Positions 32,816 through 41,648 of a stretch of 64,000 bases of DNA are shown one piece after another (within the stretch, counting starts at the first letter, position 1; every line of letters starts with the position of its first letter). Where the stretch lies: assembly GCA_039810085.1 (NCBI GenBank), contig JBDHWG010000019.1:61900-125899 (forward strand). Direction: 5' to 3'. The notes beneath the pieces were generated by a model. It did not search any database and had not been told where the DNA came from. It was given only the letters and a program-made list of their open reading frames with translations. A program made the position numbers and the translations under genes. The DNA comes from JBDHWG01 sp039810085 (lineage in GTDB: Bacteria; Chloroflexota; Anaerolineae; Epilineales; JAHCIE01).

Positions 32816-35800
32816 CTAAGTCTCGGTGCTTGGGTGGAAGAAGCGGAAATACGGGTTGCCGTAGTGCTGATATGCGCCCCAGGTGCGCGCATCCTCCGGT
32901 TTGAAGATGGCTTTGCGAGCCTCCTGCATCGCCCGGTACATCGGCTGCGGCGGGTTTTCCTTCTCCCGCTGGTTATCCCCTGGCGTGGGTTTGGCGTCCG
33001 GGTCGGCCTCCACCTTCGGGTTGTCCCCCGGTGTGGGTTTGGCGGCGTTCGGGTCGGCCTGCGATACGGGGAGGCCAAGCAGATTGGAGTACAGCGTCAG
33101 GGCGAACTGGCGCGCCGCCGTATCGTACACCGGCCACGCCGTACACACGAAGTTGGACACGCCGCGCTCGAAGAACGACTCGGCGAAGCTGGGCGCGAGG
33201 GCCACCGAGCGCATCTCGGAGCGGTCCGGCGTGATGCCCGACTCGCACGCATTCGAGAACACGAAGCCGGGGATGCGGTCGATGCGCCGCATCTCCATTG
33301 CCGAAATCCGCTCGCCGCCTGTGAACACCCAGCCCGACAGCGCCGGGTTGTCGGGATCATACGCGCAGTGGCCGGCGTAGTGGAGCACGTCGTACGAGCG
33401 ATTGATGAGGTGGTGCAGGACGTTCAAGCGGCTCGCCTCACGCGGCCCGAACAAGCGGACGACCTCGACGCGGTTCTGGGACCTGGTCTGCCGGTTGAAG
33501 CTCTCGAACAAGTCAGCCACCTCAACGCCTTCCTCCTCCGCGCCGGGCAGATGCGCGTCGGCGGCCGGGTCGGCGACGACCAGCACGCGCAGCAGGCGCT
33601 GCTGCGATACGGGCGGGTCAGGCGGCGGCGCAAAGCCGGTGCGGAGCTGGCGGGTGAAGCCGCGGCTCGTGCCCAGGAAGAACGGGTGCAGGTCATCCGG
33701 CGACTGCTCCACCTCGTCATCGGCGACCGGCAGGCGGTCGGGCTGGGCGATCATCTCCCAGTGGATGCGCGCCGTCGTCGCATCCAGCATCATGACCAGC
33801 GGCACCGACGTGAAGAACTGGCCCCATAGGTCGCGGGGCAGCAGCAGGCGCGCCATGAACTGCCCCCGGTCGACCTGGCCCTGGAGGTGCGTCTCGGCGA
33901 CGAGCTGGTCGTTAGCGTCCGACACCAGCCTCGGGTCGAGCGGGATCTCGCGCTCCGGAATCGCTGCGTAGCGTGTCACGGCCCCGAAGTGGTACGCGTT
34001 GCGGTCCGTCGTCACCGTGACGCGCATCGGCGACTCGATCTCGGCCGTGTCGTCGTCATCGTCGTCTGCCACCGCAACGGGCTGAGGGCTGAACGCCTGG
34101 CGGCTCTCCGTCGTGGGCGGGACATACGTGTAGTCGATGAGCAGGCGCTTCTCCTGCTTCAGCCGTGCGACTTCGCTTCGGATCGCGGCGTCGAAGCGCT
34201 TGATCTGCCTGGCGTCGTGCTCGATGAACGTAACATAGTCGAGCCGCCGCGTCTCGTCCTCGGGCGTGCCGCTAACGGCGTACTTGATGCCCCGAATCCA
34301 GCCGTTGACGGCATCCTCCGGCGACAGGTTGTTCGCCCCAGCGCCGATGAACACCGTCGCCAGGTGTCGCCGCCCGAGGCGGCCCAGCGTCCAGCACAAC
34401 TCCCGCGCCATCACCGTCAGCTCCGGCACCCCGAAGCGGCCCGGCACACCCATGCCGACGACGGCGATAACGCGCTCTGGGGCGCGCGCATCGGGCAGGA
34501 GGAAGATTTGCCCCAGCTCCCCCTGGATCGTGCCGCGCTCCACGTACTTCCAGAGCAGGCGGTCCTGAACCGGCGGCACGCGGTTTTGCGCCTTGTCGCC
34601 CATGAGCGCCTGGCTGATGGCGAGGTCCAGGATGCCTTCCGGACTTTGGGCAGACGGGAAGACGCCGACGTAGTGGCCGACGGAAACAGCGTCGATGGGC
34701 GGCTGTCCCGTCCCCTCGTCCGACGGTAGGCTCTCGATACCGCCGTGGACCAGGCGGACGCTAATCTGGGTGGGCGCGAAGGGAACCGTCGGCGCACGGC
34801 TTTCTTCGTTCGAATCGCGGTAGTTCAGGACACTGCGCGTAAGAATCTCCTCGGCCTGCCGCTCCTCATTGCTGATGTGACCTCTAGCGCCTTCGAACTC
34901 GCCCCAGGCGCGGGCCCGCGCCAGCGTTAGCCGGAGTGTGGCCTGGTCCGCCTGCTGCCGCGCCTGCGTCTCGCCCATCTTCGCGTCTTCAGCCAGCGGT
35001 ATATCGTCCACCTTCGCCGGCGCCGTCGCCAGATCCCCGCTTTCGCCCTTTGTGAGCAGGTCGTCGAGGGCGGCCAGGACATCCGGGTTGGAGGCCAGGT
35101 CCGAGTGATTTTCGTTGACGTAGTAGGTCGTGATCGCCGGCACACCTTTGCTGGCATCCCTCCACAGGGGGCCTAACGTGTGCGGCACAATACCGTCGCC
35201 ACTGAGCGTCACGTCCGGATTGCCCGTGAAGTAATCGCACGGGTCGGACGCATCGAGTTTGCCCATCCACCCCACCGTGGGCCGGCGGTCGCCGCTGATG
35301 TAGACCATGCGGCTCAGGCTGGAGTCGCCCGGCAGATGCTGCGTCAGGTAGGTGTCCAGGTCGGCACGGTATCGCCTGGCATGCGACAGATGCTGGCTAG
35401 AGACGTCCAGCTCGCCACACGGCTGGTTTGGCCCGCCGTAAAGGCGGTAGGAGTCCGCCTCGTAGAAATGCCTGGCAAACCCCTGCTGCTCCTGGGTGAA
35501 TGCCGGCGCCGTGGGCGACGGGAGCAACTGGTAGAGGCCGGGAAACGAGCTGACAAGGCGGCAGAGGAAGGGGATATCGTGGTGGGGATCGAGCGCATCG
35601 AGCACCTGGATCGCCGGACCGAGACCCAGGAAAGCCTGCAGGTAGGCAAACGACCCGTAGTTGGGCGTGCCGAGCATGATGATCTGACCGCCCGTCGCCC
35701 CCGCGCCTGACTGGTTGCGGTCGGCCGCGTAATGCTGGAGATAGGTGCGCGCCACCAGGCCGCCGATGGAGTGGGCGACGATATGCACCGGCGCGTCATC

Positions 35801-36310
35801 GCCGAACCAACCGCTAATCGCCGCCGCCAGTTGCCGGGCCGCCAGATCGAGGTCCTTTCGCCAGTCGTACGCGAACGCGTGCGTGGACCATTGGAAGGCC
35901 AGGGAGAGCATCAGTTCCCCGTACAGGCGCTTCGTCACGCCGGCGGCGCGCACCTGGAATTGCGGGTTGGCCTGGGTACGCCCGTCTCCGGACAGCATGA
36001 GGCGGTCGAGCTTGCCGGCGCGAATGGCGAGGAAGCGCGGCCAGATCTGCTCCTCCGGTTCGCTGCCCGATTCGCTGCTGAGCACGCTGCCCATCAGACC
36101 GGGAATCACCACGACGTTGCCCTGCTTCGGGGCTGTGCTGTCCTGGAGCGAGAGCTTGAGGGCCAGGCTGTGAAGCCGCTGGTAGAGGCGGTCGCCCAGG
36201 TAGCTGCGCAGGGCGTCTTCCTCGTCCAGGCTCGGCCGGCGCAGCATGTCGGCAAGCTCTTTCGTGTCCGCCACCTCGAGCCGGTCAATGAACGCTCGCG
36301 CATCAAACAT
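32816..36310 (-). CDS. LCAT-like hydrolase / M17-N-like / CHAT protease fusion
   Basis: This 1164-residue protein has four zones. Residues 1-60 form a short helical region. Residues 64-420 are an LCAT-like hydrolase: VVVIPGLMGSVL, AYDWRKD, AHSIGG (Ser181), SGDGIVP (Asp372) and NENHSD (His402). Residues 510-735 resemble a leucyl-aminopeptidase N-domain-like module (VIAVVGMGVPGRFG, IFIGAGANNLSPED). Residues 785-1164 are a CHAT cysteine protease with YDVLHYAGHC (His981) and VFSNACESG (Cys1022). A short duplicated KPTPGDN linker lies at 1085-1113. Both enzymatic domains keep their catalytic residues. CHAT proteases are signalling or cell-death enzymes in bacterial conflict systems. Coupling one to a lipase-like head suggests a defence or programmed-death role, which is inference. 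Confidence 0.86.
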   Translation of the reverse strand: MFDARAFIDRLEVADTKELADMLRRPSLDEEDALRSYLGDRLYQRLHSLALKLSLQDSTAPKQGNVVVIPGLMGSVLSSESGSEPEEQIWPRFLAIRAGKLDRLMLSGDGRTQANPQFQVRAAGVTKRLYGELMLSLAFQWSTHAFAYDWRKDLDLAARQLAAAISGWFGDDAPVHIVAHSIGGLVARTYLQHYAADRNQSGAGATGGQIIMLGTPNYGSFAYLQAFLGLGPAIQVLDALDPHHDIPFLCRLVSSFPGLYQLLPSPTAPAFTQEQQGFARHFYEADSYRLYGGPNQPCGELDVSSQHLSHARRYRADLDTYLTQHLPGDSSLSRMVYISGDRRPTVGWMGKLDASDPCDYFTGNPDVTLSGDGIVPHTLGPLWRDASKGVPAITTYYVNENHSDLASNPDVLAALDDLLTKGESGDLATAPAKVDDIPLAEDAKMGETQARQQADQATLRLTLARARAWGEFEGARGHISNEERQAEEILTRSVLNYRDSNEESRAPTVPFAPTQISVRLVHGGIESLPSDEGTGQPPIDAVSVGHYVGVFPSAQSPEGILDLAISQALMGDKAQNRVPPVQDRLLWKYVERGTIQGELGQIFLLPDARAPERVIAVVGMGVPGRFGVPELTVMARELCWTLGRLGRRHLATVFIGAGANNLSPEDAVNGWIRGIKYAVSGTPEDETRRLDYVTFIEHDARQIKRFDAAIRSEVARLKQEKRLLIDYTYVPPTTESRQAFSPQPVAVADDDDDDTAEIESPMRVTVTTDRNAYHFGAVTRYAAIPEREIPLDPRLVSDANDQLVAETHLQGQVDRGQFMARLLLPRDLWGQFFTSVPLVMMLDATTARIHWEMIAQPDRLPVADDEVEQSPDDLHPFFLGTSRGFTRQLRTGFAPPPDPPVSQQRLLRVLVVADPAADAHLPGAEEEGVEVADLFESFNRQTRSQNRVEVVRLFGPREASRLNVLHHLINRSYDVLHYAGHCAYDPDNPALSGWVFTGGERISAMEMRRIDRIPGFVFSNACESGITPDRSEMRSVALAPSFAESFFERGVSNFVCTAWPVYDTAARQFALTLYSNLLGLPVSQADPNAAKPTPGDNPKVEADPDAKPTPGDNQREKENPPQPMYRAMQEARKAIFKPEDARTWGAYQHYGNPYFRFFHPSTET

Positions 36311-36366
36311 GGCCTGTCTTCGCTTTCCAAAGGTATCATCTATTCATCAAGCGCGGCGGAGCAGAT

Positions 36367-36418
36367 ATGGTATACTGGGGACGCATAACTGTCAAGGATA
36401 GCTTTCCTGAAAACTATC
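36367..36418 (-). promoter_or_regulatory. Promoter and upstream dyad for the LCAT-CHAT operon
   Basis: The minus strand has TTGACA (36390-36395), a 17-base spacer and TACCAT (36367-36372). Predicted transcription starts about 50 bases before the ATG at 36310. A 22-bp palindrome (36397-36418, 18 of 22 symmetrical positions, ends GATAG/CTATC) abuts the -35 and may bind a regulator. The rest of the 230-base divergent gap shows a plus-strand extended -10 (TGG-TATACT, 36371-36376) for the opposite gene. Confidence 0.55.
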
Positions 36419-36540
36419 GTATACGACACGCTAACCCTGCGACACGCCCGGTGTCACCCCGACGCAGGAGGGGTCTAGGCTGCGGCGGGCTGTCAATGGA
36501 GGCGTAACATCGCCCGCATTCCACCGTTTGAAAGAACGCT

Positions 36541-38286
36541 ATGTTTCTTGTACGCTCTCTGCTCATCATTGCCGCCCTGACTGTCGCCGGGTTGGTCCTG
36601 GGCGCGGCAGCCGGCCTTGTCCTGTTCGCCCTGCCCTGCGCCGATCCGAATACGACGTGCGAAAACGTGAGCGGCTCGGTGCTCGCGGCGGCCCTTGTCG
36701 GCGGCGGCCTCGGTCTCCTGCAAGGCGCGCTGGCCGCCTTTGCCCTGCGCCGCCGTCCTGTGGACCGGCGGCAGGCGCTCAAGCTCCTGGGCCTGCTCAT
36801 CGCGCTCCTCGTCCTCGTCCCCGGCGCGGCGGCGGTCGGCTACGGCCTCGCCTTCTTCGCGCTGTTCTTTGCCTGCGGCGACGCCCCCAACTGCGTCATC
36901 CCGCAGTCCTACTATGTCGCCGCCGCCGTCGCCTTCCTCGTGCCGGTGGTGATCGCCGTCCTGGTCTGGCTCGGGCTGTGGCGGGCGGCGTTTTCCCCGG
37001 CATCCCTGCCGGGCCGCGCCCTCCGCGCCCTGAACCGCCCGCTCACCCTCGTCGTCATCCTCGCCGCCGTCGTGGCGTGCGGCGGCCTGTTCGCCGCCAA
37101 CGCCGTCTACCGCACTATGCGCGCGACGCTACCCGGCGTCGCGTGGACCTTTGACACGGCGAGCGATAGCCTGTTGATGCAGGCCGAGGGCAGCCGCGCC
37201 TATGTCTCCGACCAGCGCATCCTGCACGCCCTCGACGACGGCGGGCGGCGCCTGTGGACCTCGCCGACGCTGGACGGCGACCGCATCGCGCGCATCCTCC
37301 CCGGCGCCGAGAGCGTCTTCGTCCTGATGCCGCTGGCTGCGTTCGGCGGCGACCACAAGCTCCACGCCCTCGACGCTGCGAGCGGCGCGCCGCGCTGGAC
37401 CGCCGACGCCGTGGTGGAGAACACGACCATCGGCGTGCAGCCGTTCGTCACCGACCGCCACATCTACGTCGGCGACCGGGCGAACAGCCTGCTCGCCCTG
37501 GACCGCGCCACCGGGCAGCCCGCGTGGCGCGCAGCGCTCGGCGGCCGCGTTCTTCTGGAGCCGCGCACGGACGGTGGGCTGGTCTACTTCATTCGGGAGG
37601 ACGGCGCGCTCGTAGCGGCGAACGACGCCGACGGGCGTGTCGCGTGGACAGCGCGCCTCGACCCGCTGCCCGAGAGTGTGCTGCGCGATGGGGCGCGGAA
37701 CTACGTCTACGGGAGTCTTGTGAAAGACGGCACGCTATTCGTGTGGGACCCTTGGCGCGTGAAGCTGTGGGCGTTCGACGCCGCGGCCGGGCGTCTGCGC
37801 TGGACGGCGAACGCAGCGCCCGACGCCGACTCGGCGGCGCTGTACCACGACGGCGTGCTCTACTTCACCCACGGCCGGGATTCGATGCCATTGATCCTTG
37901 TTGCCCTAGACGGTGCGACGGGCCGGGCGCGCTTTGACCGCAATCTCGGACAGGCGGACTACCCGCCGTCGCCGCTGATGGTCGTCGGCGACACTCTCGT
38001 CCTGGCCGGGCGCGACACGACAATCTACGGCGTCAACCGGCAGACGGGCGACATTCTCTGGCAGCGCGGCGACGAGAGCAACTGCTGCAAGCGCACGGTC
38101 GTGCATGGCAATATCGGCTACTTTGCCTCCGGCCCGCAGCTCCAGGCCATCGATTTGCCGTCGGGCCGCGTGCTGTGGAGCCGCCGCTCGCGCAACGGCG
38201 AGTGGATCAGCATCGCCGCGACAGACAAGACGCTGCTCGTCTCCGCCGAGCCGGGCCACGTCGCCGGCATTCCCCTAGAGAAGTGA
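36541..38286 (+). CDS. Membrane protein with extracytoplasmic PQQ-type beta-propeller
   Basis: This 581-residue protein has about five N-terminal hydrophobic helices (residues 1-30, 45-65, 80-105, 125-150, 170-195), then about 385 residues of repeated outer-surface propeller blades. The blades show the PQQ-repeat pattern: LHALDDGGRRLWTS, LHALDAASGAPRWTA, LLALDRATGQPAWRA, LVAANDADGRVAWTA, IYGVNRQTGDILWQ and LQAIDLPSGRVLW. No quinoprotein active-site residues are obvious, so it is more likely a binding or assembly platform. It diverges from the CHAT operon. Function is unknown. Confidence 0.8.
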   Translation: MFLVRSLLIIAALTVAGLVLGAAAGLVLFALPCADPNTTCENVSGSVLAAALVGGGLGLLQGALAAFALRRRPVDRRQALKLLGLLIALLVLVPGAAAVGYGLAFFALFFACGDAPNCVIPQSYYVAAAVAFLVPVVIAVLVWLGLWRAAFSPASLPGRALRALNRPLTLVVILAAVVACGGLFAANAVYRTMRATLPGVAWTFDTASDSLLMQAEGSRAYVSDQRILHALDDGGRRLWTSPTLDGDRIARILPGAESVFVLMPLAAFGGDHKLHALDAASGAPRWTADAVVENTTIGVQPFVTDRHIYVGDRANSLLALDRATGQPAWRAALGGRVLLEPRTDGGLVYFIREDGALVAANDADGRVAWTARLDPLPESVLRDGARNYVYGSLVKDGTLFVWDPWRVKLWAFDAAAGRLRWTANAAPDADSAALYHDGVLYFTHGRDSMPLILVALDGATGRARFDRNLGQADYPPSPLMVVGDTLVLAGRDTTIYGVNRQTGDILWQRGDESNCCKRTVVHGNIGYFASGPQLQAIDLPSGRVLWSRRSRNGEWISIAATDKTLLVSAEPGHVAGIPLEK

Positions 38287-38300
38287 CAAGGGGGGGAACG

Positions 38301-38334
38301 AGTCAGGGGCGCACGGCAGTGTGCGCCCCTGACT
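38301..38334. terminator. Bidirectional terminator
   Basis: A perfect 14-bp stem (AGTCAGGGGCGCAC at 38301-38314 with 38321-38334) and a 6-base loop lie between convergent genes, 15 bases after the propeller gene. The T-run is poor on both sides. Confidence 0.75.
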
Positions 38335-38358
38335 TCGTGTATGGTGTTAGACGCTTGG

Positions 38359-38574
38359 CTACATCATCGTAACCACGGGCGCTTCCATGGGGGGGACGAC
38401 GAGATGGGTGTCCGTCCAGCAGATGGGGCAGTAGAGAATGGTGATGGGACGGGTGTAGCGTGTAGTGTGCTCCTGTCGCGACATCAGGGGAACGTGGCAG
38501 CTAGGACAGAGAGCGTGACCCTCGTGAGCGTGGTCCATGATGATAGAATGGATTTGCGTGGGCGTCCAAGGCAT
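38359..38574 (-). CDS. Small zinc-ribbon protein
   Basis: This is a 71-residue protein with two Cys pairs, CPSC at about residues 28-31 and CPIC at about 52-55, spaced like a zinc ribbon. A His-rich segment (IMDHAHEGHALCPSCH) lies around the first pair. The ATG at 38574 follows AAGGAGGT; the frame stays open to 38784 but with low-complexity, unsupported sequence. Such ribbons usually bind nucleic acid or stabilise a small adaptor. No close family is recognised. Confidence 0.68.
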   Translation of the reverse strand: MPWTPTQIHSIIMDHAHEGHALCPSCHVPLMSRQEHTTRYTRPITILYCPICWTDTHLVVPPMEAPVVTMM

Positions 38575-38862
38575 AGAACCTCCTTGTGGGTAAAGTTGGC
38601 GCAGCCTGCGGCGTTGACTCACGCGTGCGTTGCCTCCTTGTGTCTCGCACTGGAACCGGCCTCCCCGCGCAGTTCCTGGTAATTCGTTTCCTCCTCCTCC
38701 GATCCTCCCACCGGCGCGTCTCTCCTCCCTGGCAGCAAGCCTATCTCTGGCAATATATGTGCCGGAGTAACAGAAAAGCAACACTATTTCGGCCTATTTG
38801 GCGATATTTTTGAGATGCTGAGTCAACCATTGTGATCCTTGAGACGCGCCGCGTAGAGGACG

Positions 38863-38934
38863 GCCATGACGGTCATGGCATGGGGGAAAGGTGTCTCACC
38901 GAGCTTGGACATCGGCGGCGTTTCGGGTTAAACT
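38863..38934 (+). promoter_or_regulatory. Hairpin and candidate promoter upstream of the aminotransferase
   Basis: A perfect 7-bp stem GCCATGA/TCATGGC with a 3-base loop is at 38863-38879. A TTGGAC -35 (38905-38910) and TAAACT -10 (38929-38934) with an 18-base spacer follow. Transcription would begin about 30 bases before the start at 38971. I see nothing else in the 38575-38970 gap. Confidence 0.42.
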
Positions 38935-38970
38935 CTAGACCTAAATTATGCGTATGAGAAAGGAAGTCGC

Positions 38971-40353
38971 ATGGACCACGCCCCAACGACTTTGATTGAA
39001 AACGACCTGGCGCACCTGATTCACCCGCAGCATAACCGGCAGATGCACCTGGACTACGGTCCATTGATTATCGTCGAAGGTCACGGCGCAACCCTGACCG
39101 ACATCAACGGCAAGCGCTACGTCGATGCCCTGGCCGGTCTGTGGAACGTGTACGTCGGCTATGGGCGCGAGGAGCTGGCGGAGGCTGCCGCCGCGCAGAT
39201 GAAGCAGCTCGCCTATTTCTCGGCGTATGTCGGCATCTCGAATATCCCAGTCATCGAGCTGGCGGCGAAGCTGGCGGAGATGGCCCCGACCAACCTGAAC
39301 GCGGTGTACTTCACCACGGCCGGCGCGGAGTCGAACGAGAGCGCCATCAAGACTGCCCGCTTCTATTGGAAGCAGAAGGGCTACGCCGACAAGACGCGCA
39401 TCATCTCGCGCCAGTTTGCCTACCACGGCGTCACCTCCCTCGCGGGCCAGGCGACGGGCATGCCGGCCTTCTGGAAGGGCTTCGAGCCCCACCCGCCGGG
39501 CTTCATCCACGTCGTCGCCCCCTACCCGTACCGCTTCCCGGAGAACCTGCTCCACGGGCGCGGCGTGGGCGAGGCGGCCGCCGACGCCATCGAGCAGGCC
39601 ATCGTCGCCGAGGGGCCGGACCAGGTAGCCGCGGTCATCGGCGAGCCGATCATGGGCGCGGGCGGCGTCATTGTTCCGCCGGACGACTACTGGCCGCGCG
39701 TGCGCGCCATCTGCGACAAGTACGACGTCCTGCTCATCGCCGACGAGGTCATCTGCGGCTTCGGACGCACCGGCAGCATGTGGGGCCTGGAGGGCTACGG
39801 CGTCCAGCCGGACCTGATGACGTTCGCCAAGGGCGTCACCAGCGGCTATGTCCCGCTCGGTGGCGTGATGATGAACGACGAGATCGCCGGTGTCATCAAC
39901 GGCCTGCCCAAGCCGAGCCAGTGGATGCACGCGGCGACCTACTCCGGCCACCCGACGGCGTGCGCCGTGGCGCTCAAGAACCTGGAAATCCTGGAGCGCG
40001 ATGGGCTGTACGAGCGGGCGAAGGTCATGGGCACGAAGCTCCAGGCCAATGTCCAGGCGCTGGCCGATCACCCACTGGTCGGCGACGTGCGCGGCAAGGG
40101 CTTCATCGCCGGCGTGGAACTGGTGAGCGAGAAGAGCACGAAGGCGCCCGGCTCGCCGGAGGGCAAGCTGGCGGCGCGCGTGCGCGATGTGGCCCAGGGC
40201 AAGGGCGTTATCATCCGCGCCGTGCGCGACATCCTGTGCTTCGCCCCGCCGTTTGTGACGACCGACGAGGAGATGGAGCAGCTTTTCAGCGTTGTGAAGG
40301 AGTCTCTCGACGTGGTCGCCGAGGAAGTCCTGGCGACGGCCCAGCAGAAGTAA
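38971..40353 (+). CDS. Class III (omega) aminotransferase
   Basis: This is a PLP-dependent transaminase of the class III fold, 460 residues, which moves an amino group from an omega-amino acid or amine to a keto acid. Blocks seen are YVDALAGLWNVYVGYG, TTAGAESNESAIKTARFY (PLP phosphate region), SRQFAYHGVTSLAG, ADEVICGFGRTGSMWG (conserved Asp) and MTFAKGVTSGYVPLG, whose Lys is the Schiff-base residue. The preceding GAAAGGAAG is a good ribosome site. Substrate specificity, for example beta-alanine, taurine or putrescine, cannot be settled. The PPOX protein follows after 13 bases. Confidence 0.93.
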   Translation: MDHAPTTLIENDLAHLIHPQHNRQMHLDYGPLIIVEGHGATLTDINGKRYVDALAGLWNVYVGYGREELAEAAAAQMKQLAYFSAYVGISNIPVIELAAKLAEMAPTNLNAVYFTTAGAESNESAIKTARFYWKQKGYADKTRIISRQFAYHGVTSLAGQATGMPAFWKGFEPHPPGFIHVVAPYPYRFPENLLHGRGVGEAAADAIEQAIVAEGPDQVAAVIGEPIMGAGGVIVPPDDYWPRVRAICDKYDVLLIADEVICGFGRTGSMWGLEGYGVQPDLMTFAKGVTSGYVPLGGVMMNDEIAGVINGLPKPSQWMHAATYSGHPTACAVALKNLEILERDGLYERAKVMGTKLQANVQALADHPLVGDVRGKGFIAGVELVSEKSTKAPGSPEGKLAARVRDVAQGKGVIIRAVRDILCFAPPFVTTDEEMEQLFSVVKESLDVVAEEVLATAQQK

Positions 40354-40366
40354 CAAGGGGTAAAGT

Positions 40367-40762
40367 GTGAGCAAGATACCGGATTCCCACAAGGACTTGT
40401 TTGAGAAGCGCGCGTTCGCCCACTTCGCCACGGTAATGCCGGATGGCAGCCCGCAGGTTACGCCCGTCTGGGTGGACTACGACGGCGAGAACATCCTCAT
40501 CAACACGGCCGAGGGCCGGCAGAAGACGCGCAACATCGGGCGCGACGCCCGCGTCGCCGTGGAAATCACCGACCCGGATAACCCGTACCGCTACCTGCTG
40601 GTGCGCGGCCCGGTCGTCGAGGTCACGGACGAGGGCGGCGACGCGCATATCGACAAGATGGCGAAGAAATACAAGGGAACGGACACGTATACGGACCGCC
40701 GGCCTGGCGAGGTGCGCGTCATTATCAAGATCAAGCCTGAGGCTGTTACGGCGCGTGGATAG
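40367..40762 (+). CDS. PPOX-class F420/FMN-dependent oxidoreductase
   Basis: This 131-residue split-barrel flavoprotein matches the PPOX class, Rv1155-like F420- or FMN-binding reductases. It has FAHFATVMPDGSPQVTPVWV, ILINTAEGRQKTRNI and RVAVEITDP followed by LLVRGPVVEV. The GTG start at 40367 lies behind AAGGGGT. It is probably co-transcribed with the aminotransferase, though a metabolic link is not evident. Whether the cofactor is F420 or FMN needs structural comparison. Confidence 0.88.
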   Translation: MSKIPDSHKDLFEKRAFAHFATVMPDGSPQVTPVWVDYDGENILINTAEGRQKTRNIGRDARVAVEITDPDNPYRYLLVRGPVVEVTDEGGDAHIDKMAKKYKGTDTYTDRRPGEVRVIIKIKPEAVTARG

Positions 40763-40770
40763 CTGCCGCT

Positions 40771-40836
40771 GTCGCCCTGAGCAGCGCGAAGGGCCTCGGC
40801 CAGCGCCGGGGGATGCTTCGCTGCGCTCAGCATGAC
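40771..40836. repeat. GTCGCCCTGAGC...CTCAGCATGAC intergenic repeat, copy 1
   Basis: This palindromic unit shares its first 27 bases exactly with 52021-52047 and ends with an inverse arm (CTGCGCTCAGCATGAC). It lies between the PPOX gene and the acyl-CoA-binding protein. Confidence 0.8.
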
Positions 40837-40857
40837 ACATTTTAGGAGGATGCTCGC

Positions 40858-41121
40858 ATGTCGTCTGATCTGGCAACCCAGTTCGCCGCCGCCGCCCAGT
40901 CTGCCCAGTCGCTCCCCAAGAAGCCGGACAACGCGACGCTGCTCCAGCTCTACGGCCTGTACAAGCAGGCGACGGCAGGCGACGTCTCCGGCAAGCGCCC
41001 CGGCATGACCGACTTCCGCGGCCGCGCCAAGTATGATGCGTGGGCCGCGCTCCAGGGCACGCCGAAGGACAAGGCAATGCAGTCCTATATCGACCTGGTA
41101 GCGCGTCTGAAGAAGGGCTAA
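40858..41121 (+). CDS. Acyl-CoA-binding protein
   Basis: This is an 87-residue four-helix protein of the ACBP family that binds long-chain acyl-CoA esters in the cytoplasm. The full family pattern is present: FAAAAQSAQSLPKKPDN, LLQLYGLYKQATAGDV, YKQAT, KRPGMTDFRGRAKYDAWAAL and GTPKDKAMQSYIDLV. The TTTAGGAGGATG stretch offers an AGGAGG site. ACBP is sporadic in bacteria and may have come by transfer. A strong hairpin terminator follows. Confidence 0.94.
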   Translation: MSSDLATQFAAAAQSAQSLPKKPDNATLLQLYGLYKQATAGDVSGKRPGMTDFRGRAKYDAWAALQGTPKDKAMQSYIDLVARLKKG

Positions 41122-41153
41122 CGTTATCTTCGCGTGGCGGCCCAATAAACGCC

Positions 41154-41186
41154 GAGGCCCTGACGGTCCACAACCGTCAGGGCCTC
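41154..41186. terminator. Strong bidirectional terminator after the ACBP gene
   Basis: GAGGCCCTGACGGT (41154-41167) and its complement (41173-41186) form a 14-bp stem with a 5-base loop, followed by GCTCTT. It separates convergent genes. Confidence 0.85.
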
Positions 41187-41219
41187 GCTCTTATGTGCGG
41201 CGCGTGCGCCTGGCGTGAA

Positions 41220-41453
41220 TTACTTGGCTTTGGACGCTTTTGGCGCTGGCTTCGGAGCGGCGGTCTGCTTCTTCAACACCGGCAGCCCCGTCGCGGTCTC
41301 AGCCACCTCGTAGCCCTCCGGCACCTTGTCGATGGCCCCCTCGCCGGCCTCGCCCGAGAAGAAATACAGCGTGCGCTTGCCGCTGGCCGTCTCCGTTGTT
41401 CGGGAGTGGAGATGATATGTCTTGCCCTTGCTATTCTTGTACGTGAACGCCAC
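41220..41453 (-). CDS. Conserved small hypothetical protein with Lys/Ala-rich tail
   Basis: This 77-residue protein has a GTG start behind AAGGAGG. The core FTYKNSKGKTYHLHSR ... LYFFSGEAGEGAIDKVPEGY ... TGLPVLKK is a compact beta-rich motif that I have seen as a short stand-alone protein in several phyla, without known function. The last 15 residues are Lys/Ala/Pro-rich and could contact nucleic acid. It is convergent with the ACBP gene. Confidence 0.7.
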   Translation of the reverse strand: MAFTYKNSKGKTYHLHSRTTETASGKRTLYFFSGEAGEGAIDKVPEGYEVAETATGLPVLKKQTAAPKPAPKASKAK

Positions 41454-41648
41454 CGTCGCCTCCTTGCCTCTGAGCTTATAATAGAGCGTGTATACCCGCC
41501 GCCCCGGACCTGTCCCATCCCTTACGTATTATTATACCATATCTAGTCAAGAGGAGCCTGCTGAACACTAAACCTAGGGGTTAACCCAGGACAACCACGG
41601 GTCATGGGGCAACCACAGGGGGTTTGCCCCTACGAGCGCTCACGAGGG

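Noticed and set aside
36541..38286. Quinoprotein dehydrogenase reading of the propeller protein
   Set aside because: Only the propeller repeat pattern is present. The dehydrogenase active-site residues and signal-peptide layout are missing.
38941..40431. A long minus-strand open frame opposite the aminotransferase
   Set aside because: It mirrors a well-supported class III aminotransferase and shows no protein family.
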